Shown here: positions 51,851 to 59,497 of the stretch, one piece after another
Layout of the letters: each line of letters starts with the position of its first letter
Numbering within the stretch: position 1 is the stretch's first letter
Origin: Bacteroides sp.
Lineage (GTDB): Bacteria > Bacteroidota > Bacteroidia > Bacteroidales > Bacteroidaceae
Reading direction: 5' to 3'
DNA: 64,000 bases
NCBI GenBank assembly: GCA_017472925.1
Contig: JAFUNS010000029.1
Location: forward strand, 1-64,000
The notes under the pieces: model-generated
Database searches by the model: none
What the model was told of the DNA's origin: nothing
The model's input: only the letters and a program-made list of their open reading frames with translations
Made by a program: the position numbers and the translations under genes

Positions 51851-54745
51851 ATGATGGAACACAAATTCTTTCCCCAACGTCCAAGCATTACTCCTACCAT
51901 CTATGCCTATAGATTACCAGGAGTAGATTCGCACAGAGGATATTTGAAAGTCGGTTATACAGACCGTACCGCAAAGGAACGTATTGACGAACAGCTTCAT
52001 ACGAGTAAGATTGCCTATGAAATTGTATTGGTAGAGTCTGCCATGACCAACGATGGCTCTTGCTTTACGGATAAGGATGTACACAAAATCCTTGAACGAA
52101 AAGGACACTCTCGTTTGAATCCGCTTGATAAAACGGATGAGTGGTTCAGATGTACCAAGGATGATGTGGAAGCAGCTATCCTTTCATTACGCACCGGTTC
52201 TGATAATGTGGAAAACAGGACACAGAACTTCACGATGCGTCCAGAACAATTCCGTGCCGTAGAGCAAACAAGGACATACTTTGAGCAAGCTTTGAAAGAA
52301 GAGCCTAACCGAGTCCCGAAGTTTCTTTGGAATGCCAAGATGCGATTTGGCAAGACCTTTGCTAGCTATCAGTTAGCCAAGAAAACGAAGTTGTCACGCA
52401 TCTTGATTTTGACATTCAAGCCTGCCGTAGAATCGGCATGGCGTGAAGACCTTGTGTCGCATATAGACTTTGAAGGATGGCAATACATTTCCAATAAGGA
52501 TGCTCGCAATAACAATTTGAATATCGACCAAGAGTTTCGCCAAGCTGACAAATCACGGCCTATCGTGGTGTTCGGTTCGTTCCAAGACTTACTTGGCACC
52601 AACGAAAGTGGAGGTATCAAGACTAAGAATGAATTTATACATGCCACGAATTGGGACTTGGTCATCTTCGACGAATACCATTTCGGTGCATGGAAAGAAC
52701 GGGCAAAGGAGTTGTTCGAGAAAGAAGATGAAGAAAACTCGGTGGACTTTGATGCCGAAAAATATAAGAAGGACGAAGCAAGCAATGCCATCAATGAAAC
52801 ATGGCTTCCTATTTCTACGAGGTATTATCTTTTCTTGTCGGGTACACCGTTCAGAGCCATCAACAATGGTGAGTTTATCGAAGAACAGATTTTCAACTGG
52901 ACTTACTCGGATGAACAACGTGCCAAAGCAGAATGGAAAGGTAACGGAAATCCTTATTTGGCATTGCCACGAATGGTGATGCTCACCTATCGTATGCCTG
53001 ATGAAATACAAGAGGTAGCCAAACTTGGCGAGTTTGACGAGTTCGACTTGAATTTGTTTTTCGCAGCGGAGGGTAAGGGTGATAAGGCCATATTCAAATA
53101 TGAGAACGAAGTTCAAAAGTGGCTCGACCTTATTCGTGGTTCGTACCTTCCGGCAAGTGTCGATGACTTAAAGTTAGGACAAGACAAACGCCCACCGATG
53201 CCATTTAGTGATACACGATTACTCAATGTGCTTTCGCATACCTTGTGGTTCTTGCCGAATGTGGCATCTTGTTTCGCCATGGCCAATCTGCTTGCTCAAC
53301 GACAAAACAAATTCTATCACGACTATCGGATTGTGGTATGTGCCGGTACGGGAGCAGGTATCGGTTTGGATGCACTATATCCAGTGCAAGCGACTATGGG
53401 CAATCCATTGAAGACAAAAACCATTACCCTCAGTTGTGGTAAGCTGACCACCGGGGTTACGGTAAAACCATGGACAGGCATCTTCATGCTTCGTAACCTA
53501 AAAAGTCCGGAAACCTATTTCCAAGCTGCTTTCCGTGTACAAAGTCCGTGGGAGGTCAAGAACGAGGAAGGAAGCAAAACCATCATGAAGAATGAGTGTT
53601 ATGTGTTCGACTTTGCCCTTGATAGAGCGTTACGCCAGATTTCGGATTACAGTTGTCGGTTGGACATCAATGAATCCAATCCCGAAGCCAAGGTTGGGGA
53701 GTTTATCAAGTTCTTGCCCGTATTGGCTTACGATGGTAGTAGCATGAAAGAAGTGGATGCCCAAGACATTCTTGACATCGCTTTGGCGGGAACATCGGCA
53801 ACACTATTGGCCAAGCGTTGGGAATCGGCATTGCTTGTCAATGTGGATAACGAAACCTTGAAACGCTTGCTTGCCAGTCCGGAGGCGATGAAGGCATTGA
53901 TGAACATTGAAGGATTCCGTAACTTGAACAACGACCTCACAACCATCATCAACAAATCCGAAGCTGTCAAGAAAGCCAAGAAAGAGAACCCCACTCCTAC
54001 TCAGCAAGAGAAGAAGGAAATCTCTGCCGAAGAAAAGGAAATGAAGAGCAAGCGCAAACAGATTCAAGAGAAGCTGATAAAGTTTGCCACTCGCATCCCT
54101 GTATTCATGTATTTGACCGACTATCGGGAACGGTGTCTGAAAGATGTGATTACCCAATTGGAGCCTGGCCTATTCAAAAAGGTAACAGGTCTGAGTGTAG
54201 AGGATTTCAATATGCTTTGCTCGCTCGGTGTATTCAATGCGCCACTCATGAACGATGCCATCTTCAAGTTCAAGCGTTACGAAGATGCCAGTCTCACTTA
54301 TACGGGAATCAACAAGCATAGTGCTGACGAAGTGGGTGGATGGGACACCACCATACGAAAAACACAATATGAAAAGCTGTTCTATAATCAACAATCCTCG
54401 ATGATGGAAGTGGACTATACAGCCTATCCGGAAGTGGCAGAAACACGACCTGTTGATAACGAGGTCGTTGTAAGAAAGCCACAACCCCAATCAAAACCTG
54501 TAGTTTCATCATCTCCAACTAATCAGCCTAAAATGTCTCTGCAACCCGTTCAAACAGAGGAAGATTTCAAAGAACGTCTGGAGGCCCTAATGGTGGATAG
54601 TATCGTTCATCACAAAAAGTTCGGCAAAGGTACAGTCGTGAAACTTGATAAGAACGCAAAATTTATTTATGTCAAATTTACCCTTGGTGAGAAGAAGTTT
54701 GTTTATCCGGATGCTTTTTTGATGGGGTTTTTGGAGGTACGGTAA
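51851..54745 (+). CDS. GIY-YIG-like nuclease joined to SF2 helicase (restriction subunit)
   Basis: The 964-residue protein starts with a GIY-YIG-like domain (IYAYRLPG and YLKVGYTDRT, residues 17-43, the T5orf172/MUG113 type). Helicase motifs follow: RPEQ Q-motif near 130, Walker A NAKMRFGKTF (N161-F170), DEYH (D274-H277), SGTPFRA (S330-A336) and a motif VI-like FQAAFRVQSPW near 557. The C-terminal 70 residues resemble an SH3-like or CarD-like tail (KKFGKGTVVKLDKNAKFIYV). It likely translocates on DNA and cuts unmodified sites. The start is at 51851; the second Met at 51854 is equally likely. Confidence 0.8.
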   Translation: MMEHKFFPQRPSITPTIYAYRLPGVDSHRGYLKVGYTDRTAKERIDEQLHTSKIAYEIVLVESAMTNDGSCFTDKDVHKILERKGHSRLNPLDKTDEWFRCTKDDVEAAILSLRTGSDNVENRTQNFTMRPEQFRAVEQTRTYFEQALKEEPNRVPKFLWNAKMRFGKTFASYQLAKKTKLSRILILTFKPAVESAWREDLVSHIDFEGWQYISNKDARNNNLNIDQEFRQADKSRPIVVFGSFQDLLGTNESGGIKTKNEFIHATNWDLVIFDEYHFGAWKERAKELFEKEDEENSVDFDAEKYKKDEASNAINETWLPISTRYYLFLSGTPFRAINNGEFIEEQIFNWTYSDEQRAKAEWKGNGNPYLALPRMVMLTYRMPDEIQEVAKLGEFDEFDLNLFFAAEGKGDKAIFKYENEVQKWLDLIRGSYLPASVDDLKLGQDKRPPMPFSDTRLLNVLSHTLWFLPNVASCFAMANLLAQRQNKFYHDYRIVVCAGTGAGIGLDALYPVQATMGNPLKTKTITLSCGKLTTGVTVKPWTGIFMLRNLKSPETYFQAAFRVQSPWEVKNEEGSKTIMKNECYVFDFALDRALRQISDYSCRLDINESNPEAKVGEFIKFLPVLAYDGSSMKEVDAQDILDIALAGTSATLLAKRWESALLVNVDNETLKRLLASPEAMKALMNIEGFRNLNNDLTTIINKSEAVKKAKKENPTPTQQEKKEISAEEKEMKSKRKQIQEKLIKFATRIPVFMYLTDYRERCLKDVITQLEPGLFKKVTGLSVEDFNMLCSLGVFNAPLMNDAIFKFKRYEDASLTYTGINKHSADEVGGWDTTIRKTQYEKLFYNQQSSMMEVDYTAYPEVAETRPVDNEVVVRKPQPQSKPVVSSSPTNQPKMSLQPVQTEEDFKERLEALMVDSIVHHKKFGKGTVVKLDKNAKFIYVKFTLGEKKFVYPDAFLMGFLEVR

Positions 54746-54760
54746 TTGGGATGCTTATAT

Positions 54761-54790
54761 TACCCCGCAAACAAAATTGTTTGCGGGGTA
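54761..54790. terminator. Hairpin between convergent operons
   Basis: TACCCCGCAAACA and TGTTTGCGGGGTA form a perfect 13-bp stem with an AAAT loop. It lies between the restriction gene and the convergent operon and can stop both. T-runs are weak. Confidence 0.7.
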
Positions 54791-54806
54791 TTACAAAGCT
54801 GTTATA

Positions 54807-55502
54807 CTAATCTAGTTTTTCAAAAGATAATTTATCATCTACTACTTCGGCTGTGAGCATGCCTTTAATATCAATTTTTGAAATTGAAGGTTTTAAAATT
54901 TCAATTTGTAGCCCATACTTCACTAATATATAACCAGCATTAGTTAATACATATTGATCGTCTTCTGAATCTTTTTCTGCAATTGTTCGTAATGTAATTG
55001 CTCCAGAAGCAAATAGAATAGCAGTAGAGTCAATATCATAATACGGATTCTGATAATTATGTAATTTGTTTAAATCAATATATGGTATTCTTTCTAATAT
55101 TGCCGTAGCTCTAAATAAATTATCTACATTTATATATTCTAAAACGCAAGCTCTAAAAAGGTTAGATAAAATTTCCACCTTATTGATATTATCAAGTCGT
55201 TCTAATAAGGACATAAAAATAAAACCTGCATTATCTTTTCCACGAGCAGCTATTTCTCCAACAAATTTATACCGTTTTTCAGCATTTAAATCCGATATGT
55301 CAGACAAAAATTTACATGCCTTTCTTGCAAAGAAATAGTTGCTAAGTCCAACAATTCCTTTATTAAGTTCACATAAAATTTTTAAAAAATTATTTCCAGC
55401 AGAAGATGCTCCACAAAGAATGTTGAGAAGATTATCATCTTCAACTTTATTGATTTGTGGAGAGGTCATTTCATCCACAAAACTTTTCAACAATTTATCC
55501 AT
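54807..55502 (-). CDS. Hypothetical protein, last gene of the AAA-DUF3226 operon
   Basis: The 231-residue protein is alpha-helical through about residue 150 (KFVGEIAARGKDNAGFIFMS, then EILSNLFRACVLEYINVDNL), ending in a mixed segment with LTNAGYILVKYGL that looks like a winged-helix tail. No catalytic motif is visible. It starts 27 bp after the 250-residue protein gene. I do not recognise the family. Position suggests a role with the ATPase/TOPRIM pair. Confidence 0.55.
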   Translation of the reverse strand: MDKLLKSFVDEMTSPQINKVEDDNLLNILCGASSAGNNFLKILCELNKGIVGLSNYFFARKACKFLSDISDLNAEKRYKFVGEIAARGKDNAGFIFMSLLERLDNINKVEILSNLFRACVLEYINVDNLFRATAILERIPYIDLNKLHNYQNPYYDIDSTAILFASGAITLRTIAEKDSEDDQYVLTNAGYILVKYGLQIEILKPSISKIDIKGMLTAEVVDDKLSFEKLD

Positions 55503-55529
55503 ATTATCAAAATCGATTCGTTTTTGAGA

Positions 55530-56282
55530 TTAAAATTGAAAAGAATTAAATGCATTAGATTGTATAGACAATACTTCCCAATTAAAATCATATTGATCTT
55601 CCTCTGAGAAATTAGGAACTTTTATATGAAAATATTCTAAATCAAATTCCGTTAATTCAATAGGTACAGCACAAATTCCACTATGGCCAATTATTGTGGT
55701 AGAAGTTGTAAACTGTGCAAATAGTATACATAATAATCCATCAATTGCTTTTAATAGATTCTTTATATTGGCATTGGAGAAATTTGAATAGCGATTATGC
55801 TTTACTTGATTGTATGCTTGATACCATGATAATGAAGTATCTTCTGTATTACCCCATTCTAGAAAAGGTTTGATCGTTTTAAAATCTCCTGTCCATTTTC
55901 TATATGTGACTTCATATTCGTTCAACTTCATAGCCCTATTCAATTTTTTGTAATCTGTTATATTTAGGTTACGAGCAGAAGGGTTAGGTATGTAATTATT
56001 AGCTAAAAGTATACCTTTACAATTAGCTTCAAATTCAGTACATGTGCGTAGAAGAAGTTCATAGATACGATGTGAATAAACATCTTGATGGCTGTCGCAT
56101 GGCTCAATATAATCCCAAAGTTCCTCTAAATCACGTATAATTAGACGAGCAGCCGAAAGTAATGAACGTTTTTCGTTCTCATTAATATTACGTGAATCAT
56201 TTTCGTATCCTTCACATAAATCAGACCATCCATCATTGTTATGTGATGGTCGCCAAATTCTTGGATATGGTTTGTTTATCAT
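55530..56282 (-). CDS. Hypothetical helical protein (possible HEPN-like)
   Basis: The 250-residue protein opens with IWRPSHNNDGWSDL, then long helices. The fragment SWYQAYNQVKHNRYSNF near residue 160 resembles the polar motif of HEPN-like or abortive-infection helical proteins, but the R-x4-6-H pattern of active HEPN nucleases is not clearly met. The family is not recognised. It starts 13 bp after the small 70-residue ORF and precedes the 231-residue gene. Confidence 0.5.
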   Translation of the reverse strand: MINKPYPRIWRPSHNNDGWSDLCEGYENDSRNINENEKRSLLSAARLIIRDLEELWDYIEPCDSHQDVYSHRIYELLLRTCTEFEANCKGILLANNYIPNPSARNLNITDYKKLNRAMKLNEYEVTYRKWTGDFKTIKPFLEWGNTEDTSLSWYQAYNQVKHNRYSNFSNANIKNLLKAIDGLLCILFAQFTTSTTIIGHSGICAVPIELTEFDLEYFHIKVPNFSEEDQYDFNWEVLSIQSNAFNSFQF

Positions 56283-56295
56283 AACACATAAATAT

Positions 56296-56508
56296 TTATA
56301 GATTAGGATTTATTCCTTTTATCGCCTTCCAAACATTCGAATAAGAAGCCCCACTCCTACACAAAGCTTCAGCACGTTTCATGGCATCCTCCATTTTACC
56401 ATCTTTGATGAGTTCGGCAACCCATTTCTGATGGTGCAAAAAGTTTTCTTTCTTGTCGAATTGGGCAATGTACTTTTGCAAAGCCTTCATGGCGTTGCAA
56501 TGTGACAA
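56296..56508 (-). CDS. Small helical protein (70 aa)
   Basis: The protein (MSHCNAMKALQKYIAQFDKK and on) is two or three amphipathic helices with a hydrophobic end. It sits five bases after the DUF3226 gene and 13 bp before the next, so it is likely a real, coupled gene. Such short, inserted helical proteins can be toxin partners or regulators, but no family is recognised. Confidence 0.5.
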   Translation of the reverse strand: MSHCNAMKALQKYIAQFDKKENFLHHQKWVAELIKDGKMEDAMKRAEALCRSGASYSNVWKAIKGINPNL

Positions 56509-56513
56509 ATGGC

Positions 56514-57131
56514 TTAACTCACTTCAAAGAATTTCTTCAAAAACTCTTTCAACGGCAAAAGATACTCTGCATCCAAATCCCAATGCAAGGCATTATCGTA
56601 CTCTCTCTCCCGTTCTTTTATCTTTTTCTTCTCACTATCTGAATCAAAGAGCAAGGCTTCCAAATAACCATAGATTTTGGTTTTCTTGGCAGGAGTAGTA
56701 AGTGGCGGTGGGGTTCTCCCTTCGATATGGATAGTTACCAGTTCCTTTTCATACTTTTCCCAGCAATCCAAGATAGGACGATTGTTGGGGTTGATGATGT
56801 TTTCCAACAAGTCTTCCAATTCTCCTTTATCCTTATTATTAGGAAGAAGGAATAACTCAAATTCCAAACCGTTTTCTTCTTTCCATTTTAGTATAGATGC
56901 TTTTCGGGCTTCAAAATCATTGTCGGCATCGAAGATGACGAGGTTAATACCACCTTGGTCGGTCATCGAACGCATACGGTTGATGGCTGAAGTGGATTTC
57001 AGGTTGTCCTTTCCGTTGGTTCGGAGGATAAAGTTATCGGGGACTTTTTGACCAAATAGATGTAAAAGGTATTGGCGGATGAATGTTTCATCGGCTATAC
57101 CTTCCACTATGATGAGGAAACGGTCTCTCAT
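56514..57131 (-). CDS. DUF3226 (TOPRIM-like) protein
   Basis: The 205-residue protein has TOPRIM features: the acidic residue in LIIVEGIADE (E10), the DxD pair in VIFDADND (D68, D70), and FELFLLPNN after it. DUF3226 belongs with the nuclease-type TOPRIM families found next to AAA ATPases in OLD, Gabija- and PARIS-like systems. The gene overlaps the ATPase gene by four bases, indicating a functional pair. It probably cuts nucleic acid when the ATPase releases it; this is inference. Confidence 0.75.
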   Translation of the reverse strand: MRDRFLIIVEGIADETFIRQYLLHLFGQKVPDNFILRTNGKDNLKSTSAINRMRSMTDQGGINLVIFDADNDFEARKASILKWKEENGLEFELFLLPNNKDKGELEDLLENIINPNNRPILDCWEKYEKELVTIHIEGRTPPPLTTPAKKTKIYGYLEALLFDSDSEKKKIKEREREYDNALHWDLDAEYLLPLKEFLKKFFEVS

Positions 57132-58207
57132 AATATGATACTTCTAAGTTCTACTTCGTTTTGACAAGCATCCTTGAATGCTTCATAATTGTATTTGTAA
57201 GCTTGGTGATCTTTCTTTAAGGTCTGTTCGATGGTGTACAGATGGAAAGACTCTTGATATTGGGCGTTTTCTTCCAGCATCTGATAGAGCTGATAGAGTG
57301 TTTCTTGGCTATGGGTGGTAACAAAGACTTGTTTGTTGGTGTCCGTAGCCAAAGCAAAGATACTCTCCCACAATTTCTTGTATGCGGAATAATGTAAGCC
57401 GTTGTCTATCTCATCAATCAGGATGATATTGTTGGTTGGATTGGCCGAACTGGCAACAATGCTGAGGTAACGGCGCAAACCATCGCCAGTCATGCTGATA
57501 GGCAACAATTCGTTCATACCTTCGAATCCGATGAAGACTTCATGACCAATGGTTTCGACAGCATTGATTCGGGCATCAAACTTGGCCAAACGTTCCAAGA
57601 CCAAATCTTTCTTCTTGCGTTTGATGAGTTCGGCCAAATCGTTGGCGGTATTGTTTGCCATGAGGTCGGCAGACAAGAATGAGGCGCTGTTCTTTTCCAA
57701 ATAACCTTCGGCGATGGTCTTCCGGGTAACAGCTCCTTGATTGAAGGTAACACTGCTGCGATAGGATGCCGTTGTATCTTCGGAGGAAATACTGAAATTC
57801 ATATCCAATGTATTGAGGAATACTTTGGTTTCGGAGGTCGGTATTTGGTTTTGTCCGATAGGGCCTTGGGCCTGTTCGTCATAAGTATAGGTAAGACTCA
57901 TTTTCAGATTTCTGCCTATTCCATCGAACTGTTGGGCATGAATTTCCGGAATGTTGTTGATATCCAAGTTATGGAAAATGTAGCGGATGTCATTGACACC
58001 ACTGAAAACATTGCGTGTACGGAAGGAGTTGATTCGTTGAACAATGTCTGGATTGGACATGCCCATCAATAACATCAGGGCTTCGAGTACGGTACTTTTC
58101 CCTGAGTTGTTGTGTCCAAGGAAAATATTTACCCGTGCAAGGTCATCTACCATCAAATGGCTAAGGCCTCTGAATTTCTGTATTTCAATGCTTTTAAATC
58201 CGTCCAT
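57128..58207 (-). CDS. OLD/ABC-type AAA ATPase
   Basis: The 359-residue protein starts at MDGFKSIEIQKFRGL, with Walker A GHNNSGKS (G31-S38), signature-like MTGDGLRRYLSIVAS near residue 243, Walker B ILIDEIDNGLH (D265, E266) and a His switch in TTHSQET (H299). A short insertion (about 60-200) replaces the long coiled coils of SMC-type proteins. It is the first gene of the minus-strand operon and is paired with DUF3226. In AriA/GajA-like defence proteins this ATPase senses phage and controls a TOPRIM nuclease. Confidence 0.8.
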   Translation of the reverse strand: MDGFKSIEIQKFRGLSHLMVDDLARVNIFLGHNNSGKSTVLEALMLLMGMSNPDIVQRINSFRTRNVFSGVNDIRYIFHNLDINNIPEIHAQQFDGIGRNLKMSLTYTYDEQAQGPIGQNQIPTSETKVFLNTLDMNFSISSEDTTASYRSSVTFNQGAVTRKTIAEGYLEKNSASFLSADLMANNTANDLAELIKRKKKDLVLERLAKFDARINAVETIGHEVFIGFEGMNELLPISMTGDGLRRYLSIVASSANPTNNIILIDEIDNGLHYSAYKKLWESIFALATDTNKQVFVTTHSQETLYQLYQMLEENAQYQESFHLYTIEQTLKKDHQAYKYNYEAFKDACQNEVELRSIIL

Positions 58208-58510
58208 ACTATTAAATCTTTACACAATATGCAAAAATAGAAATTATTTCATAATGATTAAAGAATATAAGACTTTTATTTAGTAACGTGTAAAAAATAA
58301 CCTGCATCAGTTGATAGGTTTGATGAAGTTAGTTCCACTTCGGAATTGTTTGTGAGAAAACGACCTGACACGCAAGTCGATTCTCATATGATTCATCAAC
58401 CAGAGCTTGTAGCGGATGTATTGACTATCCAGTAGCCCAGCAGTCCGCATAAATTCATTTTATTAAAAAGTTATTTTTTCAAATTTTTCTCTACATCTCT
58501 ACAGCGACAT
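58208..58510. other. Gap upstream of the ATPase, with one gene remnant
   Basis: No intact gene. It should contain the promoter of the minus-strand operon; no clean TAnnTTTG box on that strand is obvious. A 47-codon reading frame on the minus strand is listed separately. Confidence 0.35.
58307..58450 (-). pseudogene. Short ORF, possible gene remnant (47 aa)
   Basis: A 47-codon frame reads MRTAGLLDSQYIRYKLWLMN, then a basic run ending in NFIKPIN. Its composition is protein-like, unlike the AT-rich flanks, so it may be the broken end of a mobile-element gene. It is not recognised, and expression is doubtful. Confidence 0.3.
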
Positions 58511-58708
58511 TGATAATCAGATATTTAAGTCATGTAGGTAACATGTAGACAATTTCTTGTCTACATGAATGGACTCTCTTGATTGAATATACAAACGAAA
58601 ATATATGTATATATCTGATTATCAGTGTATATTCTATATTCACAGTGCTTTGTCTATATAAATGAAATACTTTATTTATATAGACGTAATACTATGAATA
58701 TATAGACG
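58511..58708. repeat. Cluster of perfect inverted repeats and GTAGAC/ATAGAC sites
   Basis: Three exact inverted repeats lie here: TGATAATCAGATAT (58511-58524) with its complement at 58611-58624; CATGTAGACAA (58542-58552) with TTGTCTACATG (58557-58567); GTCTATATAAAT (58652-58663) with ATTTATATAGAC (58674-58685). ATATAGACG repeats directly at 58678-58686 and 58700-58708, 22 bases apart. There is no gene. The spacing resembles binding-site arrays at replication origins, recombination sites or mobile-element control regions; I cannot say which. Confidence 0.55.
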
Positions 58709-58968
58709 AAGCATTTTGAATATAAGATTCAAATGGAGATGGATGGCTTGAAAATGTAGATAAAATACTTTTTCTGTTTCATATATAGGTATTTTAGGTC
58801 TTGTTTATAGGATTTTCATCCGTTAAGCCTCAGTTTTTTGGAAAAATATTCCCGGATGTACCCTTGAATTTACCAGATTTGAGTGTATTTATAATACTAA
58901 TACTCGTATCCTTTAGCGTTACAAATAACATGACAAGATATAAAAAACAGAAAGGACAAAAAGAAGGT

Positions 58969-59151
58969 TCATCCGACATTCCGCGTGATGCGACAATCAT
59001 GCAAAGCGAAAAGTTTTAACTTAAAATATTTTTCATCTCTAAATCCGTAAGCATTTCTTTTCATCACTTTAATTTTATTGTTTATACCTTCCACCTTTAC
59101 TGTAGAAATACTACAATCGTACCATGCCAATATGCCAGTTCGATGTGCCAT
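58969..59151 (-). pseudogene. ISL3-family transposase, C-terminal fragment
   Basis: The last 60 codons read GILAWYDCSISTVKVEGINN, then KIKVMKRNAYGFRDEKYFKL, which match the conserved end of ISL3 transposases (EGxNNKIK and YGFRD...FKLK). The catalytic DDE part is missing. The stop overlaps the terminal repeat. Not functional. Confidence 0.75.
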
Positions 59152-59220
59152 GATGGTAATGTCTTACCTTTATATTCATCACGGGTACATTCCATGGCGT
59201 ACAAGCCAAAGGCTGATATA

Positions 59221-59286
59221 GGAAGCTACTGTTCATTGTAGATATTATTTGTGGTGATTTAATTCTACAATATAATGGTAGCTTCC
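59221..59286. repeat. Nested palindrome in the IS remnant
   Basis: GGAAGCTAC (59221-59229) and GTAGCTTCC (59278-59286) form the outer arms; ATTGTAGA (59235-59242) and TCTACAAT (59264-59271) form the inner arms. It could be the joint left by the internal deletion or an inserted smaller repeat. Confidence 0.5.
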
Positions 59287-59388
59287 CTTTTTTCAATCAA
59301 ATATCACGTGAAATGTCGGATGAACCGGAAATTGCAGTTCGGCAGACACGCTTCTTCCTTTGACTTCTTAAAGAATATTAATTGAATA

Positions 59389-59462
59389 AATATTTTCCAT
59401 TGGAAACTTTGTTATATAAAAATAATACATTTTATTTGCAATAGTTTCCAATGGAAAATATT
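59389..59462 (+). promoter_or_regulatory. Paired operators flanking the promoter of the CoA-disulfide reductase gene
   Basis: AATATTTTCCATTGGAAACT (59389-59408) and its exact reverse complement (59443-59462) lie 34 bases apart. Each contains a palindromic core, TTTCCA-N-TGGAAA, with centres 51 bases apart (about five turns of DNA). A -33 TTTG (59408-59411), 19 bases, and a near -7 box TTTATTTG (59431-59438) lie between them. The last gene of this unit encodes a MarR regulator, the obvious candidate to bind here. Confidence 0.7.
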
Positions 59463-59497
59463 ATTCAATTATTATAAATTTAAAAAGATAACCGACT

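Larger units (their letters stand above)
58966..59326 (-). mobile_element. Deleted ISL3-family insertion element
   Basis: The ends carry 24-base inverted repeats (58966-58989 and 59303-59326) that agree at 22 of 24 positions, beginning GGTTCATCCGACATT. The inside is only 361 bp and holds the last part of an ISL3 transposase on the minus strand. It is therefore an internally deleted, non-autonomous copy. No clear eight-base target duplication flanks it. Confidence 0.75.

Noticed and set aside
49614..58207. A prophage or conjugative element
   Set aside because: No integrase, capsid, tail, relaxase or mating-pair genes are present; the content fits a defence island.
58511..58708. CRISPR array
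   Set aside because: The repeats are inverted pairs and short words without regular spacers, and no cas genes occur in the window.
58958..59334. Eight-base target duplication around the ISL3 remnant
   Set aside because: The flanking eight bases (AAAAAGAA and GGAAATTG) do not match, so insertion history cannot be shown.
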